From NCBI RefSeq assembly GCF_031456495.1, contig NZ_JAVDUW010000001.1, positions 806,001 to 870,000 of the forward strand: a DNA stretch of 64,000 nucleotides, read 5' to 3'. The notes beneath the pieces are model-generated. The model was not told the origin of the DNA. It worked only from the letters and a program-made list of their open reading frames with translations, and ran no database searches. This DNA is from Pedococcus sp031456495 (GTDB taxonomy: Bacteria; Actinomycetota; Actinomycetes; Actinomycetales; Dermatophilaceae). The translations under genes and the position numbers were made by a program. Shown piece after piece: positions 24,985 to 33,120 of this stretch. Every line of letters begins with the position of its first letter. Within the stretch, counting starts at the first letter, position 1.

Positions 24985-27120
24985 ATGGCGCGACGGATCC
25001 GGATCGGCATCGACACCGGCGGGACGTTCACCGACGTCGTCGCGCTCGACGAGGACACCGGCGACCTCGTCACGACCAAGACGCCCTCGACCCCTGCCAA
25101 CCCTGCTGACGGCTTCATCACGGGCGTCGAGAAGGTCCTCGGCCTCATGGACGCGACCGGCGCGGACGTCACGTCGGTCAGCCACGGGACGACCGTCGCC
25201 ACCAACAAGCTGCTCGAGGGCAAGGTCGAACGGCTCGGGTTCGTGACGACCGAGGGGTACGAGTTCCTGCTCGAGATCGCGCGCCAGGCGGTGCCCGACG
25301 GGTACGGCAACTCCTACTTCTGGGTGAAGCCGCCGCGCATCGTCCCGGCTGACCACGTCCGCACCGTCGGTGGCCGGATGGACTACGAGGGCAACGAGAT
25401 CCGGCCGTTCGACGAGGCGGGCGCGGTGGGGGCAGCCCGCTGGTTCCGCGACCGCGGCATCACGACGATCGGCGTCTGCTTCCTGCACTCCTACGCCGAC
25501 GACCGGCACGAGGTCGCCATGCGCGAGGTCCTGCGGCGCGAGCACCCCGAGGCCGTCGTGTCGATCTCGAGCGAGGTGCTGCGCGAGTACCGCGAGTACG
25601 AGCGGGCGATGACGACGCTCGTCGACGCCGCGGTGAAGCCGAGCGTGTCGCGCTACGTCGCCAACATCCACGAGCGGCTCGACGCGATCGCGCCCGGTGT
25701 CCCGTTCTCGATCATGAAGTCCAACGGCGGCGTCCTGTCGGCCGACGAGGTGGTGCACCAGCCGATCACCACGGTGCTGTCCGGCCCAGCGGCCGGCGCG
25801 CTCGGTGCCGGGCTGGTCGCCGCCCGGGCCGGGTTCGCCAAGGTGCTCACGTGCGACGGCGGAGGCACCTCGACCGACGTGTCGGTGGTGCTCGACGGCG
25901 AGCCGACCCTGACCACCGAGGGCACCGTCGGCGCGTACCCCAGCAAGATCCCGATGATCGACGTGGTCACGGTCGGTGCGGGCGGCGGCTCGGTCGCGTG
26001 GGTCTCCCCCGAGGGCACCCTCAAGGTCGGACCCCAGTCGGCGGGCGCGGACCCCGGCCCGCTCTGCTACGCGAAGGGCGGCACCGACCCGACCATCACC
26101 GACGCGCACGTCGTCCTCGGCCGCATCCCGCCGCACCTGCTCGGTGGCGAGATCCCGCTCGACGTCGACGCCGCCCGGGCGGGCGTCGAGGCGCTGGCCG
26201 AGCGGCTGGGCCTCGACCCGGTCCGCTGCGCCTCCGGCATCCTCGAGATCTCGGCCTGGAACCAGGCCAACGCGCTGCGCCAGGTGTCGGTCAAGCGCGG
26301 GCTCGACGTCCGGGACTTCATGCTCGCGACGTTCGGGGGCTCGGGGTCGCTGCTCGCGTGCCGGCTCGTGGACATCCTCGACCTGGCCGGGGTCGTCGTG
26401 CCGCGGGACCCGGGCAACGTCAGCGCGTTCGGGCTGCTCACCGTCGACGTGAAGAACGACTACGTGCAGACGATGGTCGCCCGGCACGGGTCGCTCGACC
26501 TCGCCGCGGTGCAGAAGACGTTCGACGAGCTCACCGACCGCGCAGCCTCCGCGCTCGACGCCGAGGGCTTCCCGCGCGACCGGCACCGGTACGTCCGGAC
26601 CGTCGACCTGCGCTACTTCGGGCAGGCCTTCGAGGTGCGCGTGCCCGCGCCCGGTGGCGGGTCGGGACAGGTCGACGCGGCGTATGCCGATGCCGTCGCC
26701 GACGCGTTCCACGCAGAGCACCGTGCGCTCTACGGCTACGACTTCGCCGGCGACCCGACCCAGCAGGTCGAGTGGGTCAACCTGCGGGTCACCGGCATCG
26801 GCCCGATCGCGCGTCCCGAGCTCCGTGCGCTCCCGTCCCGCCCCGAGCTGCGCGACCTCCCGTCCCGCCCCGAGTCTTTGAGCGATCCCGGCGCCCCTGA
26901 CCGCCCGGATCGCTCAAAGACCTCGAGCAGGCGGGTCTGCTTCGACGCCGACGAGGGGTATGTCGAGACCCCGGTGCTGTGGCGGCCCGACCTCCGCGCC
27001 GGGGACACGTTCGCCGGGCCGGCTGTCGTCGAGGAGTTCGGCTCGACGGTGCCGGTCCACCCCGGCTTCGCGGTCCGCGTCGACCAGCTCGGCAACCTCG
27101 TCGTCACCAGGGAGGACTGA
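24985..27120 (+). CDS. hyuA: Hydantoinase/oxoprolinase HyuA-type subunit
   Basis: 711 residues. The N-terminal actin-like ATPase motif is IGIDTGGTFTDVVALDEDTG, followed by GTTVATNKLLEG and the central VLSGPAAGALGAG and CDGGGTSTDVSVV blocks. The family opens cyclic amides (hydantoins, oxoproline and relatives) at the cost of ATP, with HyuB. Residues about 613-648 are unusual: two copies of a 9-residue unit (LRxLPSRPE) followed by an insertion encoded by a 15-bp-arm palindrome. ATG at 24985; the stop shares one base with the hyuB ATG (TGATG). The substrate here could be a hydantoin or another ring product of nucleobase breakdown. Confidence 0.92.
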   Translation: MARRIRIGIDTGGTFTDVVALDEDTGDLVTTKTPSTPANPADGFITGVEKVLGLMDATGADVTSVSHGTTVATNKLLEGKVERLGFVTTEGYEFLLEIARQAVPDGYGNSYFWVKPPRIVPADHVRTVGGRMDYEGNEIRPFDEAGAVGAARWFRDRGITTIGVCFLHSYADDRHEVAMREVLRREHPEAVVSISSEVLREYREYERAMTTLVDAAVKPSVSRYVANIHERLDAIAPGVPFSIMKSNGGVLSADEVVHQPITTVLSGPAAGALGAGLVAARAGFAKVLTCDGGGTSTDVSVVLDGEPTLTTEGTVGAYPSKIPMIDVVTVGAGGGSVAWVSPEGTLKVGPQSAGADPGPLCYAKGGTDPTITDAHVVLGRIPPHLLGGEIPLDVDAARAGVEALAERLGLDPVRCASGILEISAWNQANALRQVSVKRGLDVRDFMLATFGGSGSLLACRLVDILDLAGVVVPRDPGNVSAFGLLTVDVKNDYVQTMVARHGSLDLAAVQKTFDELTDRAASALDAEGFPRDRHRYVRTVDLRYFGQAFEVRVPAPGGGSGQVDAAYADAVADAFHAEHRALYGYDFAGDPTQQVEWVNLRVTGIGPIARPELRALPSRPELRDLPSRPESLSDPGAPDRPDRSKTSSRRVCFDADEGYVETPVLWRPDLRAGDTFAGPAVVEEFGSTVPVHPGFAVRVDQLGNLVVTRED
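26874..26921. repeat. Palindromic element in frame inside hyuA
   Basis: GTCTTTGAGCGATCC (26874-26888) and its perfect reverse complement (26907-26921) flank an 18-base loop within the hyuA reading frame. It encodes a short hydrophilic insert (SLSDPG, then DRPDRSK). Directly upstream, 26821-26874 is two copies of a 27-bp unit. AT content of the arms is higher than the gene around it. Confidence 0.85.
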
Positions 27121-29066
27121 TGGTCAACAACGCCGGGCTCCCCACGGCATACGAGCACGGGAAGCGGCTCACCCCCGAGGGGACGGACGTCGACCCGATC
27201 CTCGTCGAGATCGTCCAGGGCACCCTGGCCAGCGTCGAGATGGAGGTCGAGACCGCCATCGCGCGCACCAGCCGCAGCCCGATGATCCGCGACGCGCACG
27301 ACTTCCGAGCCGGCATCCACGACCGGCAGCTGCGCAAGCTGACCGGGCGCTCGTACTCCGCGCTCGTCCACCCGGTCGTGCGCGACTTCCCCATCGCCGA
27401 GATGTCCGAGGGCGACGTGTTCTTCCACAACGACGTCTACGAGTCCGAGGGCGGAATCGGGCACCTGCCGGACCTGTGCGTGACCGTGCCCGTCTTCCAC
27501 GAGGGCGAGGTCGTCGCGTTCGTGCAGGCGTTCGGGCACCACGACGACATCGGCGGCGCGGTGCCGGGGTCGATGCCGAGCAACGCGAGAACGGTCTTCG
27601 AAGAGGGCCTGTCGGTGCCACCGATCCGTTTGTGGGACAAGGGAGTCCCGAACCGCGCCGCCCTGCGCATCATGACCCGGAACAGCCGCATGCCCGACAG
27701 CCTGGCCGCCGACCTCGACGCCGAGTGCTCCGCCTGCCTGATGGGCGCGCGGCGCCTCGGTGAGCTGTTCGCGCGCTACGGGAGGGCCGACATCGAGGCG
27801 GCGTTCGACACGATCCTCGACCGCACCACCGAGACGTACCGGCGCGAGATCCTGTCGCAGATCCCGGACGGCACCTACGTCTGGGAGGACTACGCCGAGC
27901 ACGACGGCGTCGACGAGCCACAGCTGCACACGCAGCGGATCACCCTCACCAAGGTCAGCGACGCCACGGCCGACCCCGAGAACGGCCGTCCCGCCGGACC
28001 GCGCCTCGTCATCGACTTCACCGGCACGAGCCCGCAGGCCAAGGGCCCGATCAACCACTGCGGCGACTACGTCGGCGGCAACTTCCTCAAGAAGTGGCTC
28101 GCGCCGATCCTGCGCAACCTCGCCGAGTCGCCTGAGCGGATGGCCGAGCTCGACGTCAACGAGGGCGTCGTGCCGCTGATCGAGATGCGCTTCCCCGACA
28201 AGGGCACGCTGCTCACGCCGATCTACCCCGCCCCGACCAACGCCCGCACGTTCGTCATCCTGCGGCTGCTCGGGGTGCTCGCCGGCGTCGTCGCCAAGGC
28301 GGTCGACGGCCGGATGCCGGCCGACCAGGAGACGATCCGCTACACCGGCGTCTACGGCAAGGACCGCGACGGCAACGACTACCTCATGCGCGAGGTCCTC
28401 GGCGGCGGATCCGGTGGGCGCTACTACGCCGACGGCGAGGACACCATCCACGTCGTTCCCGACAGCCGGAACCTCCCGACCGAGTTCACCGAGTCCCGCT
28501 TCCCGTTCGTCGTCGAGCGGCTCGGGCTGGCGGTCGACTCCGGCGGTGCCGGGCGGCACCGCGGCGGTCTGGGCTACGAGAAGCACATCCGGATGCTGCG
28601 CGACGCCCATTTCATGTCGATCGCCGACCGCTCGATCCTCGCCTGCTGGGGGGTCAAGGGAGGCAGGGCCGGTATGCCGTTCAGCGTCACCATCGACCCC
28701 GGCGGGCCGGACGAGCGGGAGGTCGACGCGCTGGCCGACGCCGAACCGGTGCGGGCGGGACAGGTCATCCGGATCCGCACGACCGGCGGAGGCGGGTGGG
28801 GCGACCCGCTCGAGCGGCCTTACGCCGAGGTCGAGCAGGACCTGCGCTGGGGGAAGGTGTCCTTCGAGGGCGCGCACGCGGCATACGGCGTCGTGGCGTC
28901 GGGCGGCAAGGACGAGCCGGTCGTCGACGAGCCGGCGAGCGACGCCCTGCGCGCCCGGCTGCGCGCCGAGCGGGAAGGGGCGGGCGGGCAGCCGTTCTTC
29001 GACCGCGGACCCGGGTACGCCCGCCTCGCCGACGGCAGTGCGGCGGCCGACGTCGACTGGCTCTAG
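27120..29066 (+). CDS. hyuB: Hydantoinase/oxoprolinase HyuB-type subunit
   Basis: 648 residues, HyuB family, partner of the upstream ATPase subunit. Visible: SVEMEVETAIARTSRSPMIRD near the N-terminus, GDVFFHNDVYESEGGIGHLPD, IDFTGTSPQAKGPINH, and a C-terminal TGGGGWGDPLERP that is characteristic. The ATG at 27120 overlaps the hyuA stop. Both subunits are full length. The gene ends 9 bp before the NYN gene, which might ride on the same transcript. Confidence 0.92.
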   Translation: MVNNAGLPTAYEHGKRLTPEGTDVDPILVEIVQGTLASVEMEVETAIARTSRSPMIRDAHDFRAGIHDRQLRKLTGRSYSALVHPVVRDFPIAEMSEGDVFFHNDVYESEGGIGHLPDLCVTVPVFHEGEVVAFVQAFGHHDDIGGAVPGSMPSNARTVFEEGLSVPPIRLWDKGVPNRAALRIMTRNSRMPDSLAADLDAECSACLMGARRLGELFARYGRADIEAAFDTILDRTTETYRREILSQIPDGTYVWEDYAEHDGVDEPQLHTQRITLTKVSDATADPENGRPAGPRLVIDFTGTSPQAKGPINHCGDYVGGNFLKKWLAPILRNLAESPERMAELDVNEGVVPLIEMRFPDKGTLLTPIYPAPTNARTFVILRLLGVLAGVVAKAVDGRMPADQETIRYTGVYGKDRDGNDYLMREVLGGGSGGRYYADGEDTIHVVPDSRNLPTEFTESRFPFVVERLGLAVDSGGAGRHRGGLGYEKHIRMLRDAHFMSIADRSILACWGVKGGRAGMPFSVTIDPGGPDEREVDALADAEPVRAGQVIRIRTTGGGGWGDPLERPYAEVEQDLRWGKVSFEGAHAAYGVVASGGKDEPVVDEPASDALRARLRAEREGAGGQPFFDRGPGYARLADGSAAADVDWL

Positions 29067-29075
29067 CCTCGGGTC

Positions 29076-29636
29076 ATGTCCCAGGCCGCGCGCACGACCT
29101 ACGTCCTCGTCGACGGGGAGAACCTCGACGCCACCCTCGGCAACTCGATCCTGGGCCGGCGGCCCCGGCCCGAGGAGCGGCCTCGGTGGGAGCGGCTGCT
29201 GCAGTTCGCCCGCGAGCGCTGGGGCCAGGACGCGAGCGGCCTGTTCTTCCTCGCCGCCAACACCGAGCTGCCGATGGCGTTCGTGCAGGCGCTGCTCGCC
29301 ATCGGCTACCGGCCGATCGCCCTGTCCGGCGCGGCCGGCCAGAAGGTCGTCGACATCGCCATCCAGCGGACCCTCGAGGAGCTGCGGTGCCGCGAGGCGG
29401 ACGTGCTGCTCGTGAGCAACGACGGCGACTTCGTCGACCAGGTGGAGAACCTGCTCGACGGGCGCCGGGTCGGGCTCGTGGGCTTCACCGAGTTCCGCAA
29501 CCGGGACTTCGTCGAGCTCGCCGAGGACGGGCTGGAGATGTTCGACCTCGAGTACGACGTGCAGGCGTTCAACGATCGGCTCCCCCGGGTCCGCATCATC
29601 CCGATCGAGGAGTTCGACCCGGTCCAGTTCCTCTAG
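29076..29636 (+). CDS. NYN (PIN-like) domain protein, putative RNase
   Basis: 186 residues. It starts TYVLVDGENLDATLGNSILG, with the first acidic site of NYN domains. QKVVDIAIQRTLEEL and LLVSNDGDFVDQVENLL supply the later conserved aspartates. NYN proteins share the PIN nuclease fold and usually act on RNA. It lies 9 bp downstream of hyuB. No partner antitoxin or RNA-binding domain is visible, so toxin function is not supported. Confidence 0.85.
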   Translation: MSQAARTTYVLVDGENLDATLGNSILGRRPRPEERPRWERLLQFARERWGQDASGLFFLAANTELPMAFVQALLAIGYRPIALSGAAGQKVVDIAIQRTLEELRCREADVLLVSNDGDFVDQVENLLDGRRVGLVGFTEFRNRDFVELAEDGLEMFDLEYDVQAFNDRLPRVRIIPIEEFDPVQFL

Positions 29637-29700
29637 ACGCCGGGAGCGTCCCGGCGTGTGGGCGACATCCGCTCGCAGGGTCGGGCCACGTCGACGTCGG

Positions 29701-30207
29701 TCAGGCGGGTGGGCTCGCGTCCGCGGCGGGGGCCCAGCCGCCCTCCTCGCGGATGGCGAGCATGATCCGCCGCGTGATCTCGCGGAGCTGCCTGGCCTGG
29801 GCTGCGGTCAGCCGGTCGAGCACGAGGTCGTGCACGGTGCGCACGTGCCCGGGCGTCGCCGCCTCGAAGGCCTCCAGCCCCTCGTCGGTGAGCTGGGCGA
29901 GCGTGAAGCGCCCGTCGCCCGGGTCCGGGGTGCGGCGCAGCCAGCCCCTCGACTCCAGCCTCGTGGCGGCGCGCGACAGGCGTGACAGCGAGCTGTTGGC
30001 GTAGCCGGCGAGGACGCTCATGCGCAGCGTGTGCTCGGGGGCGTCGGCGAGGGCGTAGAGGACGCCGTACTCGAAGTGTGTCAGGCCGGAGTCCCGCTGC
30101 AGCTGACCGTCGAGGGCGGCGGGGAGCCACTCCAGCACGGTGGCCAGCGAGGCCCAGGTCTCGAGGGCCTCGGTGGTGAGGCGGGTGGGCGCAGGCTGCT
30201 CCGGCAT
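29701..30207 (-). CDS. MarR-family transcriptional regulator
   Basis: 168 residues with the winged-helix core: LTHFEYGVLYALADAPEHTLRMSVLA, the recognition helix region SSLSRLSRAATRLESRGWL and the wing (RTPDPGDGRFTLAQLTDEG). It is divergent from a short-chain dehydrogenase gene and probably represses it and itself through the repeats at 30252-30300. ATG at 30207. The ligand is not predictable. Confidence 0.9.
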   Translation of the reverse strand: MPEQPAPTRLTTEALETWASLATVLEWLPAALDGQLQRDSGLTHFEYGVLYALADAPEHTLRMSVLAGYANSSLSRLSRAATRLESRGWLRRTPDPGDGRFTLAQLTDEGLEAFEAATPGHVRTVHDLVLDRLTAAQARQLREITRRIMLAIREEGGWAPAADASPPA

Positions 30208-30251
30208 GGCGGCAGCGTACGCGAGCAGGCCGGTGGTCCGCGGCCGGACTG

Positions 30252-30300
30252 ACTTGATCAGGAAACTCCTCGTCGTCTACGGTCACTTGCTCAGTCAAGT
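30252..30300. promoter_or_regulatory. Operator region between marR and the SDR gene
   Basis: ACTTGATCAG (30252-30261) is repeated as ACTTGCTCAG (30285-30294), 33 bp or about three helical turns apart. The second copy is also part of an inverted repeat ACTTG-N6-CAAGT (30285-30300). Likely MarR binding sites in the divergent promoter. Confidence 0.5.
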
Positions 30301-30337
30301 AAATGCAGTGCCGACGACGCGGATGTGGAGAGACAGC

Positions 30338-31129
30338 ATGGACCTGGGACTGACCGGCAAGAGGGCCTTCGTGAGCGGCTCGACCAAGGGGATCGGGCTG
30401 GCCACCGCCCGGGCCTTGCTCGCCGAGGGAGCGGCGGTCGTCGTCAACGGCCGCGACGAGGACACGGTTCGGCAGACGGTGAAGAGCCTCGAGGTGGACC
30501 ACCCGGGCAGCACCGTCGGCGGCATCGCGGCCGACTTCGCCGACGCCGACCAGGTGAGCCGGCTCGTGGCCGCGCTGGACGACGTCGACATCCTGGTCAA
30601 CAACGTCGGCCTGTTCGAGGTCAGGGCGTTCGAGGAGATCGGCGACGAAGACTGGCAGCGCTACGTCGACGTCAACGTCATGAGTGCCGTCCGGCTCTCC
30701 CGGCGGCTGCTCGGACCGATGCTCGAGCGCGGGTGGGGCCGCATCATCGTCGTCAGCAGCGAGTCCGGCGTGAACGTCCCGGCCGACATGGTCCACTACG
30801 GAGTCACCAAGGCGGCCACCCTCGCGCTGGCCAACGGGCTCGCCAAGCGCACGCGGGGCACGGGCGTCACGGTCAACACCATCCTGGGCGGACCGACCTG
30901 GTCCGACGGCGTGGCCCGGGCCGTCGAGCAGGTCGCGCACGGCATGGGCAGGTCGGTCGATGACCTGCGGTCGGACCTCGCCGCCGCGACCCCGACGTCG
31001 CTGGTGCAGCGCTTCCTCGAGCCGTCCGAGATCGCGGACCTCGCCGTCTACCTCGCCAGCCCCCGCTCGTCCGCCACGAACGGCGCCGCCCTGCGGGCCG
31101 ACGGCGGAGTCCTCACGACGATGCTCTGA
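30338..31129 (+). CDS. Short-chain dehydrogenase/reductase
   Basis: 263 residues, classical SDR. The cofactor motif is SGSTKGIGLATA (TGxxxGIG type), followed by NNVG, then S and YxxxK in SSESGVNVPADMVHYGVTK. An arginine right after VVVNG (VNGRDED) suggests NADP preference. ATG at 30338 with GGAGAG 5 bases upstream. It pairs with the divergent MarR gene, a common layout for inducible detoxification of a carbonyl compound. Substrate unknown. Confidence 0.9.
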   Translation: MDLGLTGKRAFVSGSTKGIGLATARALLAEGAAVVVNGRDEDTVRQTVKSLEVDHPGSTVGGIAADFADADQVSRLVAALDDVDILVNNVGLFEVRAFEEIGDEDWQRYVDVNVMSAVRLSRRLLGPMLERGWGRIIVVSSESGVNVPADMVHYGVTKAATLALANGLAKRTRGTGVTVNTILGGPTWSDGVARAVEQVAHGMGRSVDDLRSDLAAATPTSLVQRFLEPSEIADLAVYLASPRSSATNGAALRADGGVLTTML

Positions 31130-31256
31130 GTTCGCAGCGATAGGGGTGCAGGGCACCCGCTGGGCGGTACCTTGGGCCATCGAGCATGCGGTCGAGCCCA
31201 CGGCCTCCATGGAGCGGACGCGCACCGTCGCGCGTTCATCTCGAGGAGGAGGACCG

Positions 31257-33065
31257 ATGGCGAGCAGGGCAGCGGCGGCCCGGCAGGGCGACGCGGCTGC
31301 GTCGTCGCGGCTCGTCGCGCTGTCCGCGGTCACGGCGCAGCTCGCCCAGGCCGACGACCTGGCCACCATGTCCGACGTCATCACCCGTGAGGCCGGCCGG
31401 GTGCTCGAGGCGGATGCGGCGATCGTCGTCGTCCGCGAGGGACCACGGCTGCTCCGCGCCCACGGCACGGTCGGGCTCACCCCGGAGCAGATCACCCAGT
31501 ACTCGGTCTTCGACCTCGACCTCGAGGGTCCGCTCGGTGAGGCGGTGCGCACGGGTGCCGTCGTCCGGATCCGCGACCGCGCCGACCTCGTCGCGCGCTA
31601 CCCGTCCCTGGACGACGGTGTGGAGCGGTCCTCGGTGACGCTGCCCCTGCTGGGTCGCGGCGACGACACCACCGCCCTGGGCGCGATGGCCTTCCGGTTC
31701 GACGACCGCTGCGTGGACCTGGCCGAGGACGAGCTGGCCGTCCTGTCGGTGCTCGCCGACGTGTGCGCCGCGACCGTGCAGCGGCTGGCCGCCGAGGCGG
31801 AGCGCGCGGAGCAGGAGGCACGCCTGCAGTTCCTGGCCGACGCCTCGACCGTGCTCGCCTCGACGACCGACTACCACGAGACCCTCACCCAGGTGGCCGG
31901 CCTCGCGGTGCCGTTCCACGCCGACTGGTGCGCGGTCGAGGTGCTGGAGGCGGGGGTCCTGCGCAGCCTCACGGTCGCCCACGTCGACCCCGCGAAGGTC
32001 GCGCTGGCGCGGGAGGTGCAGTCCCGCTGGCCGTCCGACCCGGAGCGGCCGAGCGGGTCGGCCGTCGTGGCCCGCACCGGCCAGAGCCTGCTCATCGAGG
32101 AGGTCACCGACGAGATGCTCGTCGAGGGCACCCGGGACCCCGAGCACCTGCGCGTCGCCCGCGAGCTCGGGCTGCGCAGCGCCCTCTCCGTGCCGCTGCG
32201 CGCGCACGAGCGGGTGCTCGGGGTGCTCACCTTCGTCTCCGCCGAGTCCGGGCGCCGGTACTCCGCGGCCGACATCCCCTTCGCCGAGGACCTCGGGCGC
32301 CGCGCGGCCCTGGCGATCGACAACGCCGAGCTGTACTCCGAGAGCCGTCGCGTCGCGGCCGAGCTGCAGGCAACGCTCTCGCCGCAGGAGCTGCCCGCGC
32401 TCGGCGGCTGGGAGTTCGCCGACCTCTACCAGCAGTCCGGACGCACGGAGGTCGGAGGTGACTTCTACGACGTCGACGTGCTGCCGGACGGCCGGCTCGC
32501 GGTGGTCATGGGCGACGTCATGGGCCGCGGGGTGGACGCGGCCGTGGCCGGGTCCAGGCTGCGCGCCGCCACGCGGGTCCTGATGACGCAGGACCCGCAC
32601 CCCGACGCCCTCGCGACCGCCGTGGACGCGTTCATGGAACGCGACCCGCTCATCCCCCTGGCGAGCGCGGCATACCTGCTGCTCGACGAGGACCACGACG
32701 AGGCCTGGGCGACCGTTGCTGGCCACCCGCCGCCCCTGCTGGTCCGCGCCGACGGCTCGACCGAGTTCATGGAGCTCGGGCGCTCGCCCCTGCTCGGGGT
32801 CGGGCCCACGGAACGCGCGGCGTCGGCGTTCTCGTTCGGCCCCGGCGACATGCTCTTGCTGTTCACCGACGGGCTGGTCGAGCGCCGGGGCGAGGACCTC
32901 GGGGAACGGCTGCGCGAGCTGCGGGAGGTCGTCGCGGAGGGCGTGCGGTTCGACGCACGGGAGGGAACCCTCGGCGACTTCCTGGTGGCCCTCGCGGAGC
33001 GCATGCTCGGGCCCGAGCGGCACGACGACGTCGCGATCCTCGCGCTGCGCCGACAGCCGGCCTGA
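31257..33065 (+). CDS. PP2C-type (SpoIIE) phosphatase with two GAF domains
   Basis: 602 residues. Two GAF sensor domains (about 20-175 and 190-355) precede a PP2C/SpoIIE catalytic domain (about 370-600). Metal-binding motifs are present: GGDFYDVDVLPDGRLAVVMGDVMGRG, VAGHPPPLLV, LLFTDGLVERRGEDLG and a final RHDDVAILALR. Such proteins dephosphorylate anti-anti-sigma factors and control stress sigma factors. ATG at 31257 with GAGGAGGA 6 bases upstream. No anti-sigma partner is adjacent. Confidence 0.93.
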   Translation: MASRAAAARQGDAAASSRLVALSAVTAQLAQADDLATMSDVITREAGRVLEADAAIVVVREGPRLLRAHGTVGLTPEQITQYSVFDLDLEGPLGEAVRTGAVVRIRDRADLVARYPSLDDGVERSSVTLPLLGRGDDTTALGAMAFRFDDRCVDLAEDELAVLSVLADVCAATVQRLAAEAERAEQEARLQFLADASTVLASTTDYHETLTQVAGLAVPFHADWCAVEVLEAGVLRSLTVAHVDPAKVALAREVQSRWPSDPERPSGSAVVARTGQSLLIEEVTDEMLVEGTRDPEHLRVARELGLRSALSVPLRAHERVLGVLTFVSAESGRRYSAADIPFAEDLGRRAALAIDNAELYSESRRVAAELQATLSPQELPALGGWEFADLYQQSGRTEVGGDFYDVDVLPDGRLAVVMGDVMGRGVDAAVAGSRLRAATRVLMTQDPHPDALATAVDAFMERDPLIPLASAAYLLLDEDHDEAWATVAGHPPPLLVRADGSTEFMELGRSPLLGVGPTERAASAFSFGPGDMLLLFTDGLVERRGEDLGERLRELREVVAEGVRFDAREGTLGDFLVALAERMLGPERHDDVAILALRRQPA

Positions 33066-33120
33066 GGCGCTCCCCCGGTCCGGTCGAGGCCCCGCCTGCG
33101 CCGACCGGACCGGACCGCGC

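Noticed and set aside
29076..29636. NYN protein as toxin of a toxin-antitoxin pair
   Set aside because: No small overlapping partner gene on either side.
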